From contig RMBW01000001.1 of NCBI GenBank assembly GCA_004009845.1, positions 186,001 to 250,000 on the forward strand: 64,000 bases of DNA. Direction: 5' to 3'. Position 1 is the stretch's first letter. Each line of letters starts with the position of its first letter. The notes under the pieces are model-generated. The model worked only from the letters and a program-made list of their open reading frames with translations. It was not told the DNA's origin and ran no database searches. This stretch comes from Davidsoniella eucalypti. Taxonomy: Eukaryota; Ascomycota; Sordariomycetes; Microascales; Ceratocystidaceae. Below are positions 49,298 to 60,682 of this stretch, piece by piece. The position numbers and the translations under genes were made by a program.

Positions 49298-50602
49298 TGT
49301 GAGTGGGGGGATCTGCTCAGCGCAGAGCAGGTAAGCTTCGAGAAGATATATATGCGTAGATAGAAAGGCGAAGGTCTAGGTTCGGCAGGCGCGCAAATTT
49401 CGAGATATATTGTCCAGTATCGTATGTTTCGTTGAATTCTTCATGGCGAGGCTACGAAAAAAAAAAGATTTGGAAACACGCTTAGCTCTACACGCGGCAT
49501 TCAGGCTAGCTCAGCTTGTTCTGGTACAACGCTAAAGTGGGTCCACTAGAATACTAAGTATATCCTTAGATTTGTACCTGGCATAACCTTTACTTTGTAC
49601 TAGTTAATTCAGTCTATATTCTGCTCCCACTTTTTGTCACTCATTGCAATCCAAACTTATGTAAGTAAGGATATGCATCATGTATTAAGAACGCAATTAG
49701 TGAATAACTTTAATGTTGCATGACAGCTAGCATCATTCATTAGTTGCCGGTTGTTCCACACAACAATTTACTTGAATATTCTTGCTAAAATAACTGTTCT
49801 TGTTACTTTTGAGTCCCCTGTATGTAATGTTAACCGATCTTCTTCTTATGTATCTTGCATTGTTGTTAGTAATGTTTCATTACTATATGTCAAAGATTAT
49901 CGTAGAATGACCAATTCACACCTTCCACTTTTGGAGCCCAGAGTACGACGCACATCTAAAGCCTATGATGGAGATAAGAGCCTAAAGTAGGAGTGATTGC
50001 TTGTATTCCTGATGATAGGACAAGGCAGCCATATGAGCGGGATAACGAGGCAATACAAGGCGCCATAAGCAGATCTGCACCGGCTACTTTTTTAACCCAA
50101 TATCAGTGAAGTTGTCAGCAATCCGAAAAATTAGAGCTGGGGAAGTGCGACTGATTGCACAGCCATAATTGAATTGGCGGCTAATTCAATTCTATTATAG
50201 TACAATTAGCGTCTTTGTCACCGAGTTTTATAGCACCAAGTCAAAGCACCAGGCTTTTTTGTGTATTATCAATCAAGCCCGAGATAAAGAAAGACACTAG
50301 CAAAAATACAGCAGAAGGACAAACCTATAATGGGCCTTCACCCTTGATACGTCTATTATAGGTTTTTCTCGTCTGTTTTTCTCGTCTGTCTTCACTCCAG
50401 CCAGATCTCTCTTTTTCTTACATATCATTGTTTTCTTCATAGTATCTGTTTTGATCTATTGCGTCTGTTGTGTCGCCATCTTGCCTTCTATTGCGATACT
50501 TCGGACGCCAGCGCGTCTCCACTGCCAAGTCCGTCCGTCTGTCATCCGGCTGCTCCCTTAATCTTCAGTTGTTGATTGAATCTTGGGACGCGGTACTGCA
50601 TC
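49298..50602. promoter_or_regulatory. Divergent promoter region between Cef1 and an MFS transporter
   Basis: 1.3 kb without a supportable gene. Bases 50,350-50,500 are pyrimidine-rich just upstream of the transporter start. A 79-codon frame at 49,751-49,990 has no motif and is treated as chance. Confidence 0.4.
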
Positions 50603-52414
50603 ATGGCGTCTCAAAGAAGCGCTGCGTTGCAGAAATCGCTGCCGCCGGTAGTAACTTCAGTCTCGGAAACAACGACTCTACTAGGAAACGGAGAGGTGCC
50701 GTCCAGAGAGAACTGGGCTGGCTTCGACGACTTTAAGGATTTGCCGTGGTATCGCAGACCGTCTGTAAGTAGTACCTGGGGATTAGCAGCTCAGGCCCTC
50801 TTGTAAACCCTTACTCTTACTAATACCTACCCTAGATCTACTGGCTAGTTCCACCCTTCTTCCTCTTCACGCTGGCGTATGGAGGAACTATCGTTCCCAA
50901 AGTCAATCTGTACGTTGTTTCTGCTCAGCAATATATGTTTATATCATATACTAACCGCCCCTAGCACTCTGACCCTCATTTGCCAGCACCGTCTGTTGGA
51001 TCGCGCCCTCGATGACCCGACCTATATCTTCACACCTGTGATTCTAGGCTCCGATAATCCGCAGTGTAGAACTCCCGAGATCCAGAAGGCCACCAGCGAA
51101 TTCACTGCCATCGCTACCTGCGTGACTGGTATCCTCAGTGCCATCGCTGCCCCACGTCTTGGTAAACTGTCTGATCGTTATGGTCGTCGCAAGCTTCTCG
51201 GAATCGCTTCTCTTGGTGGTGTTCTTGCTGAGCTAGTCGCCATTGTTGCTGCCAAGTTCCCTGAAACTGTTGACTACCGTTGGTTGATTCTAGGTGCTAT
51301 CTTCGACGGTGCTGTGGGGTCGTACACAGCGTGTAGTATTCTCAGTCATTCTTATACCAGCGATTGCACAGCTCCGTCTAAGCGTGGTGTTGCCATTGGC
51401 TACCTGCATGCCTGTCTGGCTATTGGCTTGGCACTAGGCCCAGTCTTGGCTGCTTATCTTATCAAGGCCACGGGAAGCCTTCTTTCAATCTTCTACCTGG
51501 CTATCATCTGCCATTCCAGCTATGTTTTGATTGTAACCTTCGTCATCCCCGAATCCCTATCCAAGTCTCGACAGCTTGCCAGCCGCGAGAAGCACAAGCT
51601 CGAAGATAGCCGTCAAAAATCGGAAGGGTTGACTTGGCTCATCAGACAAAACCCGTTGCAGCCACTCGGAGTTATCTGGCCTGAAGATCGCGCTTTGCGT
51701 CAGAACCTAATTGCCCTTGTCGTAATCGACACTGTTGTTATGAGTGCAGGTATGGCTATCGGAACCACTCTGATTCTATACAGTGGGTACGTGTTCAATT
51801 GGTCTACTCTAGAAACATCCAAGTTTGTATCCGCTATCTCTGTGATTCGCTTTGTGGTTCTTGTTGCTATTGGGCCTACGCTCAACTACTTTTTCCGTCT
51901 GCGCCCTGCCCAGGAAAGAGCCAACTCTATGGCCAACGACGATATCAGTGCCGATGATGCTTTGAAACAAATGGAACACAAGTCAAAAGGCGCCGATCGT
52001 CTCGATCTTTCTATTATCCGTACATCTCTTACTATTGACTTTGTTGGTATACTGGGATATTTCATCGCCACCAATGGCAACATGTTCCTTGTTTCTGGTA
52101 TGTTGGCTGCTCTTGGTGGACTATGTGGTCCTTCTACGCAAGGCGCTGCTTCCAAGCATGTTCCAACAGAGCAAGTCGGACAGCTTTTGGGTGCCTTTGG
52201 CCTACTTCAGGCTAGTTTCCGTGTCATATTTACATTCTTGTTTAGCATGGTTTATGCCTGGACCATTGAGGTAATGCCCAATGCGGTATTCGGTATACTG
52301 TTAACTCTATTTGGCATTGCTCTTGCTGCCAGCTTTACCATCCGGACCAATGTCTATAGCAAAGATATGGATGCTCATTCCGACCTGACATCTCCTGTGG
52401 ATGATCTGTTCTAG
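50603..52414 (+). CDS. MFS transporter, DHA1 / tetracycline-resistance-like group
   Basis: Exons 50,603-50,764, 50,836-50,909 and 50,965-52,414 (introns 71 and 55 nt, GTAAGT and GTACGT donors, CTAAC branch motif in the second) give 561 residues. Exon 2 supplies the first membrane span (IYWLVPPFFLFTLAYGGTIV), which the long downstream frame lacks. Motif A reads GKLSDRYGRRKLLG in the loop after span 2, and about 12 hydrophobic segments follow, with a central cytosolic loop around residues 265-300. The N-terminal tail (MASQRSAALQ ... GFDDFKDLPWYRRPS) matches the layout of a fungal group related to bacterial tetracycline exporters and yeast YCR023C. Substrate unknown; probably an exporter or vacuolar porter. 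Confidence 0.87.
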
Positions 52415-52710
52415 ATGTATCTTTTAGATTTTAGGTTTACCACGTCATTCTTCACTTACGGCTATGCATCATAATTAGTCCCCCTATCAATAATATTATA
52501 CAATCCATTTGACAACTTCGTGCTTCAGAACAGATATATAACCTAGGGTTAATAACTACGATACTTAGGGTTGCACTGGCAATCAAACTCCACCGTTACA
52601 TTTGCCTCGCCTCAGCGCAATCTGTCTTTGTCGTTTCAACAGATACATATATCATCAATCAATAACAAAATCTCAGTTTTGAGTGTTGGTCTCCAAAAGT
52701 AAAGAACTAC

Positions 52711-53442
52711 ATGTCACGACCTACAGGTGCTCTGTTCTCGCTGACTGCAAAGAAAGCTATCGCTTCCAGGGCCATGTCTTCACCAATCAAATTCGGTGCC
52801 TTTGAGGTCAATGACCAGGTAGGTAACTTCATCGAAGAAGCATGTAGCTATTTGGTAGTCTAACTCCGTCTGCCATCTCCATAATAGGTTTTCTTAACTA
52901 CGCAGTATTCATTCGCTCTAGTGAATCTGAAGCCTTTGATGCCGGGGCATGTTCTTGTTTGTCCCTTAAAACAACATGTACGCCTGACCGACCTCTCTAC
53001 TCAAGAGACTACAGATCTCTTCCAGACTGTCCAGAGGGTTCAAAAACTCATGGCCCGCCAATATCTACAAGTAGCAGAACCAGATGACACTGCTAGTTTA
53101 CAAGCCGCGGGATCCTTCAATATTGCAATCCAAGATGGCCCAGAAGCAGGACAGACTGTTCCTCACCTTCACATACACATTATCCCTAGACCAAAAGACG
53201 TTTTAAAATCGGAAAATGAGGTCGAGAGCGAAGTTCGTGATATTTATAATGGTATGCAAGGAGAGAAGGGAAATATTGGAGGGTCGCTCTGGGACACTCA
53301 CGAACAGTCTCGATCTGGTGAACGGCCAAAACCAGGCGGTGATTTCCCAGACATCGAAGATGCGGATCGCAAGGCCCGGACTATGGAGGAGATGATCGCC
53401 GAAGTTGCTTTGTACAGGAGTCTAATGGAAAAGCACAACTAG
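52711..53442 (+). CDS. hnt2: Fhit-type HIT hydrolase (bis(5'-adenosyl)-triphosphatase, Hnt2/Aph1-like)
   Basis: Exons 52,711-52,818 and 52,888-53,442 across a 69-nt intron give 220 residues. The histidine triad is VPHLHIHII with His129, His131 and His133. Upstream it has the Fhit signature FGAFEVNDQ-VFLTTQYSFALVNLKPLMPGHVLV, joined exactly at the splice, and FNIAIQDGPEAGQTVPH. The family cleaves diadenosine tri- and tetraphosphates. After the triad it has the RPKD and an acidic/Gly-rich insert typical of fungal Hnt2/Aph1, ending in AEVALYRSLMEKHN. The first ATG (52,711) adds 21 residues rich in Arg, Lys, Ser and Ala before a second in-frame ATG at 52,774 (MSSPIKFG); the extension looks like a mitochondrial presequence. 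Confidence 0.93.
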
Positions 53443-53941
53443 TAATTAATAGGGAACATAGTGATACCCTTTCCATCTCTCTCTTCTGCACTTGAAAGCC
53501 ATATCTTGTCTATTAAGAACATGACTCTGCCTAGGGTTTATTGTAATGTTGAGAACTCGGCTTGTTATAAAATGTGGAGAAAGCCATTATAACCAATTTG
53601 GGATTAGACAATTTTAGATTCGTCAGCCACATGTGGCAGCATAGGACAGTGTGCGCTATCATTGGCCAAGGCGCGTAACAACGCCACACCACTCGGGCTA
53701 GGCCGTAATTGATTAACTTTGCACCACGCGATCTGAAATTTTTGGGTTGCGAGCAAATTTCTAAGCAGCACTTTTCGATCGTTAATCTGCCTCATCTGTG
53801 TCATTCACAGCACAACACAAAAAATCTATCGCATCATACACAAACTAACCCAAATTCACCATCTTGATTTTACTTCAAGCATAAGAAGCTACTAATTTTG
53901 ATACCCGCCATTTTCTTACTACACCGTACAGATCAACCGAC
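53443..53941. other. Intergenic region between HIT hydrolase and RBM39-like gene
   Basis: It contains the 3' UTR of the HIT gene and the promoter and leader of the splicing-factor gene. No gene seen. Confidence 0.4.
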
Positions 53942-55667
53942 ATGGCTGCCCTTGACGTGGAAGCTCTTCTTGACTCGACCGCCAAGACCGGCGACAACGA
54001 ACGAAAGCCTCGATCTGAAGTCTCTTCGGAAACTAACAGAACAGAAAGCCGCAAAGATAGCCGAAGCCGCGATCGCAGCCGGAACCGTAGCCACGATCGT
54101 AACCGTCTCAGTAGAAGCCGCAGTCACAGCCGAGACCGTGGCAATCGTCGCCGTCGTAGCCGAGATTCTGATCGTCCCCGTCGTGGTCGTGGCGATGAGG
54201 TTTACAGCCGTCGTTCGCGCTCCCGGTCTCCTCGTCCTCGCAGAAGACGTCGTGATGAATACCGCAGCCGCCGTGATCGCGGTGATAGATACACCGGAGG
54301 CGGTGAGCGTAGACGTGACGACGACAGACGCAAGGATAAAGACCAGGATGCTACTCCCCAGAAAAACGAAGACGAAAGAGATCGTAGAACTGTGTTTGTT
54401 CAACAACTTGCTGCTAGGCTTCGCACTCGAGAGCTCAAGGAGTTCTTTGAAAAAGTTGGTGGCGTTGTTGAGGCTCAGATCGTCAAGGACCGCATCAGCC
54501 AACGCTCCAAAGGGTAGGCATATAACCATTGTTCCGAATGCCTATTTCTACAGTAAACTAATGTCATTTCTAGCGTCGGATACGTTGAGTTCAAGGAAGA
54601 AGAATCTGTCACTCAGGCCCTACAACTCACTGGTCAGAAACTTCTAGGAATCCCGATCATTGTTCAAGTTACTGAGGCGGAAAAGAACCGCCAATCCCGA
54701 AACACTGAACCTGGAAACCACCCGAACGCTATTCCTTTCCATCGTCTTTATGTCGGAAACATTCACTTCAACGTCACTGAGCAGGACCTCTTGACCGTAT
54801 TCGAGCCTTTTGGCGAACTAGAATTTGTCCAGCTACAGAAGGACGATACTGGTCGTAGTCGTGGATACGGATTTGTACAGTAAGTTCTCATAACCCCATC
54901 CTAGTTCTTAACCATTGATAACTAACTACGTGCCTAGGTTTCGTAATGCAGACCATGCCCGCGAGGCACTGGACAAGATGAACGGCTTCGATTTAGCCGG
55001 ACGCTTGATCCGAGTTGGCCTTGGCAACGATAAGTTCACCCCGGAGAGTACCGCAACCATGATGCACAAGTTCTCAGGAAATGGACCTAACCCAGGATCT
55101 TCGTTCACTGGTGGCCGCGGCCAGCCTACTGTTTTTGACCGTGCTAGCCGCCGCGATAATGATAAACCTGTAAATGGCAACGTTAGTGCGCTTGATGATA
55201 CCGATGTTGGCGGTGTCAACTTTAACAACTACAGCCGCGACGCGCTCATGCGCAAGCTCGCTCGTACTGACGAGCCTCCTGCTAACACTGCTAACGGTGC
55301 CGAAGACCGGCAGATTCTTAAACCCAAGACCGAGACCAAGCCGCTGCCTGTCGCCGTTAACACGGCCAGTCGTTGTGTCGTGCTACGCAACATGTTCGAT
55401 CCCGAGCAGGAAGAAGGCGAGAACTGGGTCAAGGAACTCGAGGAAGACGTCCGCCAGGAAGCCGAGCAAAAATACGGTCACGTTGTTCACATCTCCGTTG
55501 ACGCTCACTCTAAGGGTGATATCTATATCAAGTTTGACAAAGTCCAGGGCGGCGAGAATGCTATCAAGGGTCTGAACGGCCGCTACTTTGGCGGTCGTAT
55601 GATCGATGCTTCCCCCGTTGTGGACACAGTCTACAGCAGTTTGTTCAGCCGTACCCGGGCTATCTAA
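53942..55667 (+). CDS. rsd1: RBM39 / Rsd1-type SR-rich splicing factor with three RRMs
   Basis: Exons 53,942-54,513, 54,574-54,879 and 54,938-55,667 (introns 60 and 58 nt) give 535 residues. Residues about 35-130 form an Arg/Ser/Asp-rich RS domain. RRM1 (about 149-226) begins RTVFVQQLAARLRTRELKEF and its RNP1-like strand GVGYVEF is created by splice 1. RRM2 (about 245-321) has RLYVGNIHF (RNP2) and RGYGFVQF (RNP1) across splice 2. The C-terminal RRM3 (about 430-530) begins RCVVLRNMFDPEQEEGENW and carries YIKFDKVQGGENAIKGLNGRYFGGRMI, the U2AF-homology type that binds ULM ligands such as SF3b1. This is the RBM39/CAPER-alpha and Rsd1 domain order, acting in early 3' splice-site recognition. Two of the RNP1 motifs are split by introns. 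Confidence 0.95.
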
Positions 55668-56965
55668 CAGAGAGCTAATGATCACTGGCATAATTCTTCA
55701 TTGATGAGAACCTTTTGTCTAGGACCAACAAAAGGTTAGTCCTGATCATGTCGCCCTTCTCGTGGCTGCGGACCGTATAGTTAACATTTTCATGGTCAAG
55801 ATGATATGCTATATGTCTCTTTCATCGCATCGAGCCGCATCAGCATCGCCAACTACACTCGGACGACGTTTATCACACCGATTACCAACTACATTACTAC
55901 GACTTGACGATATTCTTTACCTTTATCTATATAGAATTCACCGGAGACTCGCGAATTACAAAAAGAAAACACTAATAGCCGTCGACAAAAGCTTGCTATA
56001 CCGAGCAATAGTTTCCCTACTCAGACACTGCTTTTTGAGGTGAACTATCTTTTACATGGTTCGTCAACCACCCATTAGGTTGTACAGACTCACCACACAC
56101 ATATATGCAGGACGTTTACTTTGAGAATTACGAACTTAATCGTTACAATAACCTCGAAAGCATGATACCATCGAAATCATGTGTCAAATTCGACTATGAA
56201 CCCCTTATCATTTCTTTTTTCTAGGACAACATCCAGCTACGGATGTAATGGACTATCGGAGTCTTCACTGAAACTTAGGCGTTCCTCCTACTCACAAAAG
56301 ACAGCCTTTTATAGTCTGAACGTATTCACCTTATTTTGTTGTTTTACAGGCACATTTACCACCCCTTACATTTTCTATCTTCTTCTTTTTACATTGAATT
56401 GAGTCCTCGACTATGGGTAGTAGTACACTTTCTTTCTCTCTTTTTCTTAACAGCCTCACACTCTGACCTACATATGTGTGTAGGTTATCCAACAGATTGA
56501 CTGACGGTATCTTGATTTAGACTCGAGCTTACCTTCCTTTAGTTCGTCTTCCAAAAAAAAAAAAAAAAAAAAAGAGGCTCATCAACCTTCGTCGTATTTT
56601 TTTTTTTGTTTGTTATTAACTTTATTATTTCTTTCAGTACGTGTACTATGCCGTATCATGGCGCCCTTAAATCATAGCTCAATAGGAAAAAAAAAATTGC
56701 AGAAACATACTTCCCTTCAAATGTATTGTGATATATCAAGCTGTATGCACAAAATTCTCATGGTACCTGGCCCCTTGATATACTTTATCTGCCTCTGAAA
56801 CTCATTTACCTTGCTTTCTATGCCTAGTCAAATACAACCAAAAACCGAGTGTTTAAGACGGACAATGTAAAAAGGTAATGGATGTCCCCTCCTCTCGGCC
56901 TAAGAATAAGAGGCCAAGATTCCGAAAACCGAATTACACGGCAAAAAGATAAGGTTCTACTGTGA
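55668..56965. other. Intergenic region with a poly(A) tract
   Basis: It contains the 3' UTR of the RBM39-like gene and AT-rich sequence with chance frames. A run of 21 A lies at 56,553-56,573. No gene seen. Confidence 0.4.
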
Positions 56966-57063
56966 TGCTCACTACCAGGGTCGAACTGGCGACCTTCGCA
57001 TTTACTTGATATTTCAATTTGAAAATATTAGTACGACGCTCTAACCAACTGAGCTAAGCGAGC
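56966..57063 (-). tRNA. tRNA-Ile (AAU) with a 24-nt intron
   Basis: On the minus strand the acceptor stem GCTCGCT / AGTGAGC (one G-T pair), D-arm AGCTCAGTTGGTTAGAGCG, anticodon stem TCGTA / TGCGA and T-arm CCAGTTCGACCCTGG fold well. The loop is CTAATAA with anticodon AAT, read as IAU after modification. The AT-rich 24-nt intron interrupts the loop after position 37. The mature length is 74 nt before CCA addition. The gene marks the left boundary of the repeat-rich island. Confidence 0.95.
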
Positions 57064-57141
57064 CCGTTTCTTGATCGATATACGTGATCCCATACTAGCA
57101 ATTATCAAGTGAATTAGGGTTGCTGTTAGGGTTAGAACCAA

Positions 57142-57159
57142 CCTTCCCTCCTACAACCC
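57142..57159. repeat. Left copy of an 18-bp target-site duplication
   Basis: CCTTCCCTCCTACAACCC is repeated exactly at 57,881-57,898. The intervening 721 bp is a truncated LINE-type element, so the pair is its target-site duplication. CAA just before both copies may extend it, but on the right that overlaps the element's own repeat tail. Confidence 0.85.
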
Positions 57160-57880
57160 TCGGGGGGGTACCTTTGAGTTCGAGTACCTCCCCCTCCGTC
57201 CAAAGACGAATCTTTCCCCTTCGTCGTGGGTTTTAAGAGCGACCAGCACATATCCCCAATGCTGCTGTCCATTCTCGTTTTCTTTCTCGACACTTGTCGA
57301 CTTCGAAGCACGGTTTCGTGAGGCCTTGAGCCCGATTTCCCCTCTCGAGGGATGTTCTCACCAGCGACCGACCCCGCACCTTTTCGATCGTTGGTCTCCC
57401 GAGTCTATCCACTCACCTCAGGGAGCCATACTCACACACGGCGGGCAGCCTTTTGAAGGTTCCGGATGCCCGACCCCGCGGCGCGGGAATCTTGTCGCTG
57501 TTGCTTCATCCATAGCACCCGACTCGATTACGCCAAAATTTTCATTCTTACGGCCACGATCACCAGCCTCTTGGAGGCTCACTGAATAGTGGGGATGGTA
57601 GCTTCACTCAGGAGTTGGTTTTGTGGATCTGTCTTTTGGGGAATAGTTTTGTGGATGCACTGGTTTTTTTTGTTTTTTTTTTGTATTTGTTTTTGCTGCT
57701 CATAGTGGAGGTATGGACCACTAGTTCTTCGGGGCTAGGGGACGGTCTCGTCCCGCACATACAAAGCTATTGAGTTTGTAAAGCGGAAGACGTTAAATAT
57801 CTGTCCGGTAGCCAATCCGGCGTCGTATGATCTTAGTGATTTAGGTAGACGTTAAATATAATCAAATCAAATCAAATCAA
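57160..57880 (+). mobile_element. 5'-truncated LINE-type retroelement (family 1), recent insertion
   Basis: This 721-bp insertion is flanked by a perfect 18-bp duplication and ends in a tandem (ATCAA)n-like tail, the mark of a non-LTR retrotransposon that inserted by target-primed reverse transcription. The 3' half matches the degraded copy at 15,898-16,288. The part near 57,390-57,480 (GGTCTCCCGAG, CTCAGG, ACTCACAC, GGGCA, TGAAGGTTCC) also matches 60,779-60,860. It carries no intact reading frame for reverse transcriptase; an 87-codon frame at 57,326-57,589 has no motif. The perfect duplication suggests it is fairly young. Confidence 0.87.
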
Positions 57881-57898
57881 CCTTCCCTCCTACAACCC
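57881..57898. repeat. Right copy of the 18-bp target-site duplication
   Basis: Exact copy of 57,142-57,159, directly after the (ATCAA)n-like tail of the inserted element. Confidence 0.85.
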
Positions 57899-57991
57899 CC
57901 GACTCTTCCTCGAGGGACTTGGGTGACAACAAGACGTTCATTGAACGCCAATGGATGAATTCAGCCAACCAGCAGACGCCCGATTTCCTCC

Positions 57992-58555
57992 TTATGGGCA
58001 TGACCCGTGAAGGAGGTCCATCTTTTCCAGAGGGGAGGTAGCTGTCGTGTCGTCGTCTCGGAGTGGGGGGCTACCCAAGGAGTTGTTGGGATGCCTCCAT
58101 CTAGCTATTTTCCATAAGCTTTCAGGGTTGTTGGCATCCGCGATTTTTTGTCTAAAAAAGGATATCTTTGCACGCCTCACAGCGTTTCGGATATTCTTTT
58201 TTGTGGCAAGAAGGGTTTCGAGGCGAAAGTTCGATGTGACAAGTGCGTCTTTGTACTCTCCGATGGCTTTCTTGCACTCTTCATTCCACCCCGGAGTGCC
58301 TCTGCGAGGTGACTTCGTCCGGCGGGGCATGGTAGCAGCAAGGGTTGTATCAATGGCTCCGTTCAGTCGGTCAACTGCTTCATCTAGTAGGTCCGTGTTG
58401 GGAGGAGAAGATGGGGATGGGAGAGAGGGGAGGGGGATTAATCTGAAGGAGCTTCTCAGCTCCGGCACTCTATTGAGGTATGTGGAAATATTAATAGTTG
58501 ACAACCTTATTATGATGCTATTAAAGTGTCTATGAAAACCCCCCAAAAAACTCAA
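57992..58555 (-). pseudogene. LINE ORF2 fragment (endonuclease-RT linker region)
   Basis: A 187-codon minus-strand frame resembles the segment between the endonuclease and reverse transcriptase domains of fungal LINE ORF2 proteins: paired helices with LLDEAVDRLNGAIDTTLAAT, GTPGWNEECKKAIGEYKDAL and then RRAKISFFRQKIADANNPES with LWKIARWRHP. The following reverse transcriptase domain is missing; the frame ends at 57,992 and the sequence soon reaches the target-site copy of the plus-strand insertion. It is therefore a truncated remnant of an element on the minus strand. Confidence 0.7.
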
Positions 58556-58632
58556 AAAAACCCAGGCCCTTCTTCACTCTACAGTCATTTGAGTTTGCAT
58601 AGGAGAATACCTCTTAGTCTTTCGCTCGAAAA

Positions 58633-60147
58633 CTACACTGGCATGGTCAAATTCTCTCTTTCTGGCCGTTCCTGAATCTTAGCCCTGTCGAAATCAATAA
58701 CCATGAGTTTCTTTGTTTGGGAATCAAAGAGAATATTCCTAGCCTCCAGATCTCCATGCTCAACACCATGGTACCTGATTTGCTGGGCAATAGGCTTCAG
58801 ATATTCGTAGTGTTCATCCAGTCTTTTCACAGGTTCTCCAGCATAAGCCATCAAGAGAACATGTCTACAATCATGAAGCTGAATCAACAGGCTCTGTTTG
58901 ATATCAATCTTCCCAAGACAGATTGGAATAGACTTTCCCTGGAGATACTTCAGTCTTGAGTAGACATCAATTTCATTCTGAAGCAACCCAAGAGACTCTG
59001 CTTCAATTGCTTTGCCAACCAGAGTGTATCCAAATGGATGTGCAGTGGCCTTAACTAGATTTCCAATAGCACCATGCCACACATCAAGATCATTGTCGAG
59101 ATTAGTATCCATCTGAGTCTTGATAGTCTTTAGGAGTTGAGCGACCCCAATGACATGCTTATTCGAGGCAGTATCTGCGTTTGCCTTTCTGTGAAGTGAA
59201 ACATTAGGACAATGCTCATCGAGACTCTGGTGATGCACAAGGCTATATAGGCATTGCTGTGTGCAGTATCTCTCTTGTGGAGGTCGTATAGGTAGAGAGC
59301 CGGTAGTTCCAGTAGGTCGATGATCCGATGTTGCCGAGCCAAGATTGTTGTTGGTACTACTACTAGTGCTGTTGTCGGGGATATCGCTCTGAGATTGATC
59401 TCTATAGCGGTCAGGTAGGTAGATGAGTCTAGATTTCCGTTCGGCCTGTGCTTGTTGGCTATCCATTGGCTGTTCGGGACAAAAGTGATATTGTCAAGGT
59501 ATGGGCAACTGGCGTCTGCTTGATAGAATCGATCTCTTCTTCAATGACCTTGGATCTTGAGGATCATCTTGCACTGTACGGAGTGGTATACTAGATATAG
59601 ACTCTCGAGGAATATAAAGATAGTAGGATAATATACTGGGATCATCTTTATCTACATGGAGAAAGACAAAGCATTCACCAGTTGTGATATATCCATACTG
59701 AAGCCCAGAGTTTATCAGATAGTGAAAGATTTGGGTGATAGCATAGGTAGTAAACTGGCACAACCTGTTGAATGTGCCCTCCTCAGTTTCCTCTTTGATG
59801 GGGTTGATCTTTTTTCCCACAACAAGGTCATAGAAGACAGATGGCTTGGCATTAGAAAGATATGCAAGAGCCCTCCGGAGAAATGCAGGGGGAATCTTAT
59901 GGGCGGCCTTGTATTCCACAATAAAAAAGTTCCTCTCCGGGTCTCCAGGATTCTTATATCCTATCAGAGTACAATCAGCATCAAAGCGTCGGTTTTGCAA
60001 TGATAGCTTGGCTTCAGAACTATCATTTGTAGAAGTATGTGATCTAGGTCGCTTTTTGCTGGACCTTCCGTGGGGTACATGACGCGTGAGGCACAACATT
60101 GTCTGTTGGGTCCTTTTCAAGTCTTTGCCACACCTGTGGAATTCCAT
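58633..60147 (-). pseudogene. Truncated, frameshifted copy of a nuclease-kinase fusion gene
   Basis: Two abutting minus-strand frames (60,147-59,494 and 59,466-58,633) align in order with the intact paralogue at 61,487-64,000. The first holds the PD-(D/E)xK-like part: DADCTLIGY, then FFIVEYKAAHK with the E-x-K pair, and TTYAITQIFHYLINSGLQYG, TTGECFVFLHVD. The second holds ERYCTQQCLYSL, KTIKTQMDTNLDND, AHPFGYTLVGKAIE (kinase lysine) and HGDLEARNILF with VIDFDRA (catalytic and metal-binding loops). Between them the homologous frame (EIDSIKQTPVAHTLTI) lies in a third frame, entered near 59,555 and closed by a TAG at 59,459-59,461. At least two frame changes are thus needed, and the N-terminal ~300 residues are missing. 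An unrecognised intron is a less likely alternative. Confidence 0.75.
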
Positions 60148-60283
60148 TGTGTCTTTTTCGTGGCCAAACCTATTTTCAAAATAGCATGACCAGACCTGTC
60201 CTTGACTGATTATTCTGGAGAGGGAAACTCCATCTTGACTCTCTGTGTTGTCTCTGATGGCGGCCTGTTCTTAAAACCATTCC

Positions 60284-60682
60284 TTAGATTTTGCCTGTGT
60301 TTGTTCCCTGAACCACCTGTAAGCTCCTGCTATAGACATGGAGTATTCCCAAGTGCATTTGGCCAAGCCTTTTGCTAGTCCCGCCGATTCCCTTGTGTCC
60401 GGGACTCCAAATGTAGTAGACCAGCCCATTTTTCAATGTCTGTATAAGCTTCTTGGCCTCGTCAATTGCCTCCTGTGAGGATCCTGCCTTGTTGTATAAT
60501 CCATTTATACTGGATACCACGGCCCTGTTGTCAAGGCAGATCCAGATGTTTGTACACCTGTCCGTCAATGTCGGGGTGAGGCCTTTGAGTCCATGTAGTA
60601 TCGTGAATATTTCAATGACCTCTTTCCATCTGCCTCCCAAGCATGATCCCTCCAGGGTTGCTGTCCCTAGGAAAGAAAACAC
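60284..60682 (-). pseudogene. RNase H domain remnant of a LINE-type retroelement
   Basis: The minus-strand frame shows the RNase H pattern of fungal LINE ORF2 C-termini: GGRWKEVIEIFTILHGL (catalytic Glu helix), IWICLDNRAVVSSINGL (Asp strand), SSQEAIDEAKKLIQTL, and VYYIWSPGHKGIGG, where intact elements continue into an Asn-Glu-x-Ala-Asp motif. Here the sequence becomes out of frame just after IGG and no reverse transcriptase precedes it, so it is an isolated fragment. Confidence 0.75.

Noticed and set aside
53933..54529. 198-codon minus-strand frame rich in Thr, Ala, Val and Ile
   Set aside because: It is the antisense of the RS domain and RRM1 of the RBM39-like gene; arginine and serine codons read backwards give a stop-free, low-complexity frame.
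57326..57589. 87-codon plus-strand frame inside the LINE insertion
   Set aside because: No retroelement protein motif; it spans the 3' region shared with non-coding copies.
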